This document shows positions 1-5,052 of a stretch of DNA of 6,375 bases, one piece after another (within the stretch, counting starts at the first letter, position 1; each line of letters opens with the position of its first letter). This stretch comes from an uncultured Muribaculaceae bacterium (lineage in GTDB: Bacteria > Bacteroidota > Bacteroidia > Bacteroidales > Muribaculaceae): positions 1 to 6,375 of the forward strand of contig CAJTQU010000041.1 in assembly GCA_910578665.1 (NCBI GenBank), read 5' to 3'. The position numbers were made by a program, and so were the translations under genes. The notes beneath the pieces were generated by a model. That model was not told the DNA's origin and searched no databases. It was given only the letters and a program-made list of their open reading frames with translations.

Positions 1-145
1 TTCATTCATAATCTCAAACCCTCTGACCCGTCAATATTTTTCAGGACGCCACATTATACTCTGACATACCCTCAAAACAAACACATCATATATAGCTGCA
101 ATCCTGCATCTTACATCATACACAAAAAATATATATAATTTTTTA
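1..145. other. AT-rich gene-free stretch upstream of tRNA-Glu
   Basis: I see no convincing gene here. The only open frame runs on the minus strand through the tRNA, has no recognisable protein features and is probably spurious. Positions 124-144 form an A-tract, a TA-repeat and a T-tract in near-palindromic order. This is likely curved or easily melted DNA, and it sits where an UP-like element would lie upstream of the tRNA promoter. That role is inference. Confidence 0.5.
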
Positions 146-160
146 GCCAAAATATTTGGC
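146..160. repeat. Short perfect inverted repeat over the tRNA promoter -33 box
   Basis: GCCAAA (146-151) and TTTGGC (155-160) are perfect inverted arms separated by ATA. The right arm contains the TTTG of the predicted -33 element. A palindrome of this size at this place could be a repressor or activator site, but it could also be chance in AT-rich DNA. No T-run follows on either strand, so it is not an intrinsic terminator. Confidence 0.35.
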
Positions 161-187
161 CACCTCGCAAAAAGGTTGTAACTTTGC
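155..187 (+). promoter_or_regulatory. Bacteroidetes-type promoter of tRNA-Glu
   Basis: TTTG at 155-158 is followed, after a 20-base spacer, by TAACTTTGC at 179-187. This matches the -33 TTTG / -7 TAnnTTTG consensus of the primary Bacteroidetes sigma factor at the normal spacing. Transcription would begin roughly 5-10 bases downstream, leaving a 5' leader of about 30 bases before the mature tRNA. Confidence 0.8.
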
Positions 188-227
188 ATTGTCAAAGAGA
201 TACAAACCGCACTCTGAAGACAAATAT

Positions 228-299
228 GGCGAATTAGTGTAGCGGTTAGCACGCCACCCTCTCACGGTGGAGACTCGGGTTCGAGTCCCGGATTCGCTA
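228..299 (+). tRNA. tRNA-Glu, anticodon CTC
   Basis: The cloverleaf folds fully. The acceptor stem is 228-234 with 292-298 (its first pair is a G-U wobble), and the D stem GTG/CAC is 237-239 with 250-252. The anticodon stem CCACC/GGTGG is 254-258 with 266-270, closing the loop CTCTCAC with anticodon CTC at 261-263. The T arm is 275-279 with 287-291 and has the loop TTCGAGT. The anticodon reads GAG, so the tRNA carries glutamate. The discriminator is A299. A complete CCA is not encoded (ACAA follows the stem), so it must be added enzymatically. The gene has its own promoter upstream and a terminator downstream, so it is probably a single-gene unit. Confidence 0.95.
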
Positions 300-305
300 C
301 AATAG

Positions 306-345
306 AAGACTCAACACTGTATAGACAGTCAGTTGAGTCTTTTTT
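306..345 (+). terminator. Rho-independent terminator after tRNA-Glu
   Basis: AGACTCAAC (307-315) pairs perfectly with GTTGAGTCT (332-340). An upper stem of ACTGT/ACAGT (316-320 with 325-329) is capped by the tetraloop ATAG, with two unpaired bases at 330-331. A run of six T follows at 340-345. The position just after the tRNA fits termination of the tRNA transcript before prfA. Confidence 0.9.
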
Positions 346-396
346 GTAACAGAATGTCTGCAATAATTGCCGACACCAGCTATCCCGATTAGAATT

Positions 397-1506
397 ATGT
401 CTGTCACACCACTTATAGACCGCCTTGACGGATTTGATGCCCGCTTCGAAGAAGTAGGAACACTGATAACCGACCCGTCCGTCATTGCAGACCAGAAAAG
501 ATATGTAAAGCTTACCAAGGAGTATCACGACCTTGAATTAATAGTAAAAGCTGCTAGCGAGTATAAAAGTCTGCTGGCAAATATTGAGGAAGCCAAACTG
601 CTCCTCGAATCAGAAAAAGACGAAGATATGCGCGCCCTGGCGCATGAAGAATTGTCACAAGCGCAGGGAAAGCTGCCAGACATGGAGCAACATATAAAAC
701 TACTCCTAATCCCTGCCGACCCGGATGACGCAAAAAACGCAATTGTGGAGATACGAGGCGGGACCGGCGGCGACGAGGCCGCGTTATTTGCCGGAGACCT
801 GTTCCGTATGTACCAGAAATTTGCCGAACAAAAACATTGGCAGCTAGCTGTCACAAGTTTCAGCGAAGGTGCCAGCGGAGGTTTCAAAGAAATCATATTT
901 TCCCTTTCCGGGCCAGATGTATACGGCATTATGAAATATGAAAGCGGCGTGCACCGTGTGCAGCGAGTGCCAGCCACCGAAACACAGGGACGGGTACATA
1001 CTTCCGCAGCAACAGTGGCGGTACTGCCGGAAGCCCAGGAATTTGAAGTAGAGATACACGAAGGCGAAATACGCTGGGACACTTTCCGAAGCGGAGGCGC
1101 AGGAGGACAAAATGTAAACAAGGTCGAATCCGGAGTAAGACTTAGGTATAACTGGAAAAATCCCAACACCGGCGAAGTCGAAGAAATCCTGATCGAATGT
1201 ACCGAGACCAGAGACCAGCCTAAAAATAAAGAACGCGCACTTTCGCGCCTGCGCACTTTCATATATGACCGCGAACATCAAAAATATCTTGACGATATAG
1301 CAGGCAGAAGAAAAACCATGGTATCTACCGGAGACCGCTCGGCTAAAATACGCACCTATAACTATCCGCAAGGCCGTATCACAGACCATCGCATCGGCTA
1401 CACGATATATAATCTGCCGGCATTCATGGACGGAGCGATACAGGACTGCATAGACCACCTGATAGTTGCAGAAAATGCCGAAAAGCTAAAGGAGGCCGAA
1501 TTATAA
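397..1506 (+). CDS. prfA: Peptide chain release factor 1 (RF1)
   Basis: RF1 recognises UAA and UAG stop codons in the ribosomal A site and triggers hydrolysis of peptidyl-tRNA in the cytoplasm. The 369-residue product is close to the usual length of about 360. It has an N-terminal helical domain (about 1-110), the conserved block EIRGGTGGDEAALFAGDLF from residue 118, the RF1-specific codon-reading tripeptide PAT at 192-194 (RF2 has SPF), and the catalytic GGQ at 236-238, whose glutamine is normally methylated by PrmC. The signature GDRSAKIRTYNYPQGRITDHRI lies towards the C-terminus in three adjoining parts. I chose ATG 397 because the frame upstream opens only at a TTG (367) and would add ten residues not seen in the family. 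No Shine-Dalgarno is visible. The TAA stop is followed at once by in-frame TGA. pyrF starts 30 bases on, probably in the same transcript. Confidence 0.97.
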   Translation: MSVTPLIDRLDGFDARFEEVGTLITDPSVIADQKRYVKLTKEYHDLELIVKAASEYKSLLANIEEAKLLLESEKDEDMRALAHEELSQAQGKLPDMEQHIKLLLIPADPDDAKNAIVEIRGGTGGDEAALFAGDLFRMYQKFAEQKHWQLAVTSFSEGASGGFKEIIFSLSGPDVYGIMKYESGVHRVQRVPATETQGRVHTSAATVAVLPEAQEFEVEIHEGEIRWDTFRSGGAGGQNVNKVESGVRLRYNWKNPNTGEVEEILIECTETRDQPKNKERALSRLRTFIYDREHQKYLDDIAGRRKTMVSTGDRSAKIRTYNYPQGRITDHRIGYTIYNLPAFMDGAIQDCIDHLIVAENAEKLKEAEL

Positions 1507-1536
1507 TGATTATAAACTGATTAAATAACAACTACC

Positions 1537-2364
1537 ATGACACGAAAAGAACTCATCAAAAATATCAAACAGCGCAGATCATTTCTATGCGTAGGTCTTG
1601 ATACCGATTTGGCAAAAATACCAGATCACCTGCTCGGTTCCACTGACCCCATGTTTGAGTTCAACAAAGCCATAATAGATGCCACAGCCCCCTATTGCGT
1701 GGCATATAAACCCAACACAGCGTTCTACGAATGCCAAGGTATCCAAGGGTGGCAAACACTTGAAAAAACCGTAGCATACCTCAAAGAAAAATATCCCTCA
1801 CACCTCATAATAGCTGATGCAAAACGCGGCGATATAGGCAATACCTCGAAAATGTATGCGGCTACGTTTTTTGAACAGATGAATGTGGACGCCGTAACAG
1901 TGGCACCATATATGGGACAAGACTCTGTAACACCGTTTTTGGAATATACCGGTAAATGGGTAGTACTTCTTGATCTTACAAGCAATAAAGGGTCGCATGA
2001 CTTCCAGTTTTTCACGGATTCAGACGGCATGCCCCTTTGGGAGCGTGTATTGCGCGTATCTGCCGAATGGGCCGGAGATGACCAAATGATGTATGTGGTA
2101 GGAGCCACGCAAGGAAGCATGTTCCAAGAGATACGCCGTGTGGCACCGACATCTTTCCTGCTGGTTCCTGGCGTGGGCGCACAGGGAGGCAGCCTCGAGG
2201 AAGTATGCCGGTATGGTATGACTGACGAATGCGGCCTGCTCGTAAATTCGTCAAGAGGCATTATCTATGCATCAAAAGGAACTGATTTTGCAGAAGCAGC
2301 CGAAGCCGAAGCACGTAAATTGCAAACCGTAATGGCCGGACAACTGGACAAAGCAGGTATATAA
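1537..2364 (+). CDS. pyrF: Orotidine-5'-phosphate decarboxylase (type 2)
   Basis: The enzyme converts orotidine 5'-monophosphate to UMP, the last step of de novo pyrimidine synthesis, in the cytoplasm. The 275-residue protein is a TIM barrel of the longer, type 2 family. Substrate-binding VGLDTD lies at 19-24, and the catalytic core DAKRGD at 94-99 includes Lys96 flanked by Asp94 and Asp99. The phosphate-gripping segments PGVGAQGG (211-218) and NSSRG (237-241, with Arg240) are also present. All key residues are intact. It lies 30 bases after prfA with no terminator or clear promoter between, so the two are probably co-transcribed; prfA-pyrF is a gene order I recall from other Bacteroidales. 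The ATG is preceded by an A-rich stretch rather than a Shine-Dalgarno, as usual in this phylum. Confidence 0.97.
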   Translation: MTRKELIKNIKQRRSFLCVGLDTDLAKIPDHLLGSTDPMFEFNKAIIDATAPYCVAYKPNTAFYECQGIQGWQTLEKTVAYLKEKYPSHLIIADAKRGDIGNTSKMYAATFFEQMNVDAVTVAPYMGQDSVTPFLEYTGKWVVLLDLTSNKGSHDFQFFTDSDGMPLWERVLRVSAEWAGDDQMMYVVGATQGSMFQEIRRVAPTSFLLVPGVGAQGGSLEEVCRYGMTDECGLLVNSSRGIIYASKGTDFAEAAEAEARKLQTVMAGQLDKAGI

Positions 2365-2371
2365 AAAATCA

Positions 2372-2399
2372 AAAGAGATGACAGCCGGCTAATCTTTTT
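2372..2399 (+). terminator. Possible weak intrinsic terminator after pyrF
   Basis: Positions 2372-2379 can pair with 2392-2399 (eight pairs, one G-U) around an AGCCGGCT palindrome, eight bases after the pyrF stop. Five T at 2395-2399 end the structure but also form part of the stem, so its strength is uncertain. Placement supports a 3' end for the prfA-pyrF transcript. Confidence 0.4.
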
Positions 2400-2433
2400 A
2401 GGCACTAATGCGTTATAGTAATAAGCAGACAAT

Positions 2434-2470
2434 GAAGCGAGGCCCTTCAAAACAAAGGCTGCCCCGCTTC
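2434..2470 (+). other. Strong stem-loop upstream of the small membrane protein
   Basis: GAAGCG (2434-2439) pairs with CGCTTC (2465-2470). After an A-C mismatch, GGC (2441-2443) pairs with GCC (2461-2463). After a two-base bulge (CT, 2459-2460), CCTT (2444-2447) pairs with AAGG (2455-2458), closing a seven-base loop, CAAAACA. That is 13 pairs, mostly G-C. No T-run follows, so a classical intrinsic terminator is unlikely. It may be an RNA processing or stabilising element, or a structured leader for the gene starting at 2503. Confidence 0.5.
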
Positions 2471-2502
2471 TGATTCAGAAACTTTAAATCAGCTATATTA
2501 TT

Positions 2503-2709
2503 ATGAAAACATTAGCCATTATTTGTTACGTGATCGGAGCATGCCTCCTTACAGCGTCTTGTTTCACAACTGGTGTATCACTTACATGGTGGTTAGGCGG
2601 AGCCGCAGTGGTATTCCTTATCGCAGGCTGTATCTTCCAGTTTAATGAGAAAAAGCATGAAGTAAACGACCTCATCGATACCGAACGCAATACACATTTC
2701 AACCCGTGA
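2503..2709 (+). CDS. Small two-helix membrane protein, function unknown
   Basis: I do not recognise this 68-residue protein. It has two hydrophobic stretches, about residues 4-23 and 29-47, joined by a short turn (TTGVSLTWW). A charged C-terminal tail follows (EKKHEVNDLIDTERNTHFNP). The likely topology is a hairpin in the inner membrane with the tail in the cytoplasm. The first helix ends in LTASC with Cys20, a weak lipobox-like match, so a lipoprotein is an alternative. It begins 138 bases after pyrF behind two potential hairpins and ends 27 bases before the convergent nucleotidyltransferase gene. I found no good promoter directly upstream; it could be read through from pyrF. The clean membrane pattern and intergenic position favour a real gene. 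Confidence 0.65.
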   Translation: MKTLAIICYVIGACLLTASCFTTGVSLTWWLGGAAVVFLIAGCIFQFNEKKHEVNDLIDTERNTHFNP

Positions 2710-2736
2710 TACTGCGTCAAGCAACATGATGAGATT

Positions 2737-3474
2737 TTAGACAAACAGTCTATTAGCCCGGGTCAGAGACTCGGGCTTACCTATGTCTATAAGTTGCAAA
2801 TCCCGGCACAGACTGCCGCGTATGGCGCTGCCGCGTCCGGCCCTGCTCAGATAATAGTCCATTATAGGGAACGACTCAGGATATCCGCGACGCACAATAT
2901 CGCGTACCACACGGGCAGACACCGCATGTATGCCTGAAAAAGCAAAATGGCTACACGCCGGAACATCTATGTCCGCACCCTCTGGCCTTAACGCGCCTGT
3001 CTCCATATTCATCCACCCAGCCAGAGACATGCCATTATCAAACAACAACCGCCGCGATGATTCCCTGTCGCTCACCAGCAAAGTGGCATCGGCGTCACTC
3101 TCCATATGACTGCGCATCAATATTCCGAGACGGGCGTTGCTTAGTATATCCACGTTATGGATAAGGAACGGCTCATCATCACAAGCCAGCCACCAGGCGG
3201 CATGCGAAAGAGCCCCCCCGGTGTCGCACAGCAAGCGGCTCTCGTCACTAACTGAAACATCCACACCGAAGTCCCGGCTATCCAGAAAATCGAGTATCTG
3301 CCCTGCAAAATGGTGCACATTCACCAATATTCTGTCAAATCCCTGATCCCTAAGATTGACTATCACTCTTTCAAGCATGGGCACTCCGCCTACAGGCACA
3401 AGCGCCTTGGGATGCTCCAATGTCCACGGCCGCAGACGCGAACCCAGACCGGCGGCCAATACAAATGCTTTCAT
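2737..3474 (-). CDS. MurU-like sugar-1-phosphate nucleotidyltransferase
   Basis: This is a 245-residue nucleotidyltransferase of the GT-A-like fold that activates a sugar-1-phosphate with an NTP. The N-terminus has the signature LAAGLGSRLRPWT (6-18) and PKALVPVGG (22-30, with Lys23). TGGAL (85-89) is a base or sugar loop. NVD (107-109) holds the metal-binding Asp109 where MurU has NGD, FSGIHAV is at 179-185, and LIDIGKPESL (228-237) supplies the second metal Asp230. It most resembles MurU, which makes UDP-MurNAc from MurNAc-1-phosphate. The AmgK-like kinase gene ends 14 bases upstream, the kinase-then-transferase order of known amgK-murU pairs. GlcNAc-1-P, mannose-1-P or another hexose-1-P is possible, so I give no symbol. 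MurU proteins are about 220-225 residues; the extra length here may alter specificity. Confidence 0.8.
   Translation of the reverse strand: MKAFVLAAGLGSRLRPWTLEHPKALVPVGGVPMLERVIVNLRDQGFDRILVNVHHFAGQILDFLDSRDFGVDVSVSDESRLLCDTGGALSHAAWWLACDDEPFLIHNVDILSNARLGILMRSHMESDADATLLVSDRESSRRLLFDNGMSLAGWMNMETGALRPEGADIDVPACSHFAFSGIHAVSARVVRDIVRRGYPESFPIMDYYLSRAGRGSAIRGSLCRDLQLIDIGKPESLTRANRLFV
2755..2777 (-). other. GC-rich hairpin in the 3' end of the nucleotidyltransferase gene
   Basis: The arms 2755-2764 and 2768-2777 pair at nine of ten positions on the minus-strand RNA around a three-base loop. The hairpin lies inside the coding sequence, 16 bases before the stop codon, at the convergence with the small membrane-protein gene. 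No U-run follows, so it is not a standard terminator. It may slow polymerase or protect the 3' end, or may simply reflect codon choice. Confidence 0.3.
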
Positions 3475-3488
3475 AATTTGATAACATA

Positions 3489-4871
3489 TTAAAAATCCTG
3501 TTCCCGATGCTCCAGACGGACAATAACCCTGTCTCCAAACACGGCCTCGATGTGTCTGGCTGTGGCATCGGCAGAATAAACCGACCTATGCCGTCCGCCT
3601 GTACAACCGAAGCCTATCTGCAGGCTGCTGAATCCACGACTGATATAACGCTCTATGGCCGGATCAGTCAGCGCCCACGCGTTTTGTAAAAAGGGCTGTA
3701 TCTCACCCCTGTTTTCCAAAAATTCACACACAGCGGCATCACGGCCCGTCAGAGGCTTGTACTGTTCGTAACGGCCCGGATTATGCAGCGAGCGACAATC
3801 AAACATAAATCCGCCACCATTACCGCTCAAATCCTCAGGATATCCTTTTTTATATGAGAAACTGAAGACACTTACCACGAGCTTGCCTCCGCTATCATAT
3901 TTGTGGAAGCGAGGCAAAGCAACCACAGATTTAATAGCGGCTTTCAACGACGGGTACGCATCCAGAACTCCCTGTTCCTGTAACTCATCCGCATTCGACA
4001 ACGCGGACGGTATACTCTCAACAAAATGAGCCTTACGTTCCGTAAGCCCTCTCAGTCCGTACGCACCCAATACCTGGAGTGTGCGAAACAAAACCATGTC
4101 GGGAAGCAATGACCTGAGGGACGCAATGTCCATGCCGATATGATGACACAAACGTTCTAAATAAACCTCTGACATCTCATGTCTGAACGATGTGGAAAAC
4201 CCAGCCTTTGCCTGCCATAAGAAAGATGCCAGGTCATACAGCACAGGCCCCCTACGGGCACTCTGGAAATCAATCCACCACAATTGTCCGCCGTGATACA
4301 TCACATTGCGGCTCTGGCAGTCACGATACATTAAACCAAAAGGCTGCCTGTCAAGCAAAGAGGATGTAAAATTCTGAAAATCTGTCTCAAGTCCGTTTTC
4401 ATCAAACGACACACCGGCAGGTTTCAAAAAACAATACTTGAAATAATTCAAATCCCACATCACATGCCGCCCATCCATGACACTGACAGGATACAGACGC
4501 CGATTATCAATACCTGGACAGAACTGAAAATCAGGCAATAATTCCATAACCTGCCTGACAAGCCCCGATGCATTATCCGAGTTTAATAAGGAAAACAAAG
4601 ACGCATCACCCAAATCCTGCTGAAGATAAGCCATACTGTCCTGGCTGACGGCATAAATCTGCGGTACACTAACACCATGTCGGCGCAATACCTCGGCAAG
4701 ATAAATAAATGTGGCATTTTCGTATGCATCCACGCCTGCCACTCCAATGGCGGATCCTGCCTCGGAAACAAGTCTATAATAACGACGTGCCGAACCGCTG
4801 CCGGCTATCGGCGCCACAACACTCGCATCTGTCTTAAAAAAATCTCTATATAGTGCTTTAAGTATGTTCAT
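3489..4871 (-). CDS. AmgK-like sugar kinase fused to RapZ C-terminal domain
   Basis: Two domains are fused in 460 residues. Residues 1 to about 320 form a phosphotransferase of the aminoglycoside-kinase fold, closest to AmgK (anomeric MurNAc/GlcNAc kinase). They contain the glycine-rich nucleotide loop AGSGSARRYYRL (23-34), the catalytic loop YRDCQSRN (182-189, with Asp184 and Asn189) and the metal-binding IDFQSARRGPVLYDLASFL (200-218, with Asp201). Residues 330-458 match the C-terminal domain of RapZ: FSFSYKKGYP (336-345), FDCRSLHNPG (357-366), the LTG of KPLTGRD (372-378), and IGFGCTGGRHRSV (419-431). In E. coli that domain senses glucosamine-6-phosphate and binds GlmY/GlmZ RNA. The Walker A kinase half of RapZ is absent, and the C-terminus (HREQDF) lacks E. 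coli's lysine/arginine RNA-binding tail. The nucleotidyltransferase gene follows after 14 bases. Likely role: amino-sugar salvage with metabolite control (inference). Confidence 0.88.
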   Translation of the reverse strand: MNILKALYRDFFKTDASVVAPIAGSGSARRYYRLVSEAGSAIGVAGVDAYENATFIYLAEVLRRHGVSVPQIYAVSQDSMAYLQQDLGDASLFSLLNSDNASGLVRQVMELLPDFQFCPGIDNRRLYPVSVMDGRHVMWDLNYFKYCFLKPAGVSFDENGLETDFQNFTSSLLDRQPFGLMYRDCQSRNVMYHGGQLWWIDFQSARRGPVLYDLASFLWQAKAGFSTSFRHEMSEVYLERLCHHIGMDIASLRSLLPDMVLFRTLQVLGAYGLRGLTERKAHFVESIPSALSNADELQEQGVLDAYPSLKAAIKSVVALPRFHKYDSGGKLVVSVFSFSYKKGYPEDLSGNGGGFMFDCRSLHNPGRYEQYKPLTGRDAAVCEFLENRGEIQPFLQNAWALTDPAIERYISRGFSSLQIGFGCTGGRHRSVYSADATARHIEAVFGDRVIVRLEHREQDF

Positions 4872-4909
4872 AAAACCTTAATTAAAACGCGGTATCTTTC
4901 AGCCGGGTA

Positions 4910-4941
4910 CAAAATTAAGACAAGTTTTTGAAATATCCATA
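4910..4941 (-). promoter_or_regulatory. Predicted promoter of the kinase-nucleotidyltransferase unit
   Basis: On the minus strand TAATTTTG (4917 to 4910) matches the -7 consensus TAnnTTTG exactly. Twenty bases upstream is TATG (4941 to 4938), a three-of-four match to the -33 TTTG. Transcription would start near 4900-4905, about 30 bases before the ATG at 4871. This promoter interlocks with the pgk promoter on the other strand. Confidence 0.65.
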
Positions 4942-4957
4942 AAATTTTGTAATTTCG
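4927..4957 (+). promoter_or_regulatory. Predicted pgk promoter
   Basis: TTTG at 4927-4930, a 19-base spacer and TAATTTCG at 4950-4957 fit the Bacteroidetes -33/-7 consensus with one mismatch in the -7 element. Transcription would start near 4962-4967, giving a leader of about 90 bases before pgk. Both elements lie within or next to those of the divergent kinase promoter. Confidence 0.7.
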
Positions 4958-4994
4958 CATTCCGCAACCCAACTATCTCCCCTATCAAATGTTA

Positions 4995-5020
4995 GGTTAG
5001 GAAGAGGTGATACCTCAACC
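4995..5020 (+). promoter_or_regulatory. Stem-loop in the pgk 5' untranslated region
   Basis: GGTT (4995-4998) pairs with AACC (5017-5020), and GAGGT (5004-5008) with ACCTC (5012-5016) around a GAT loop; the bases AGGAA (4999-5003) bulge on the 5' side. This gives nine pairs in an otherwise A/T-rich leader. It ends 32 bases before the ATG, so it would not cover the start. It may stabilise the mRNA or bind a regulator. It matches no riboswitch class I know. Confidence 0.45.
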
Positions 5021-5052
5021 CCAATTATTTAAATCATTTTTAATTTTTCAGA

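Noticed and set aside
31..252. Minus-strand frame of 73 codons upstream of the tRNA
   Set aside because: It starts inside the tRNA gene, crosses its promoter, and has no family resemblance.
367..396. Upstream TTG start extending prfA by ten residues
   Set aside because: The extra residues (PTPAIPIRI region) do not resemble the RF1 N-terminus, whereas the ATG at 397 gives the normal length and sequence.
262..528. Minus-strand frame of 88 codons over tRNA, terminator and the prfA start
   Set aside because: It overlaps three better supported features and shows no protein-like pattern.
525..1262. Long minus-strand open frame of 245 codons inside prfA
   Set aside because: It is antisense to a complete, well-conserved gene, is rich in serine, alanine and arginine in a way typical of a shadow frame, and has no recognisable domain. 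Other antisense frames in prfA, pyrF and pgk were rejected for the same reason.
2738..2752. Five-pair inverted repeat TAGAC/GTCTA at the nucleotidyltransferase stop codon
   Set aside because: It is too short and AT-rich, with no T-run on either strand, to call a terminator.
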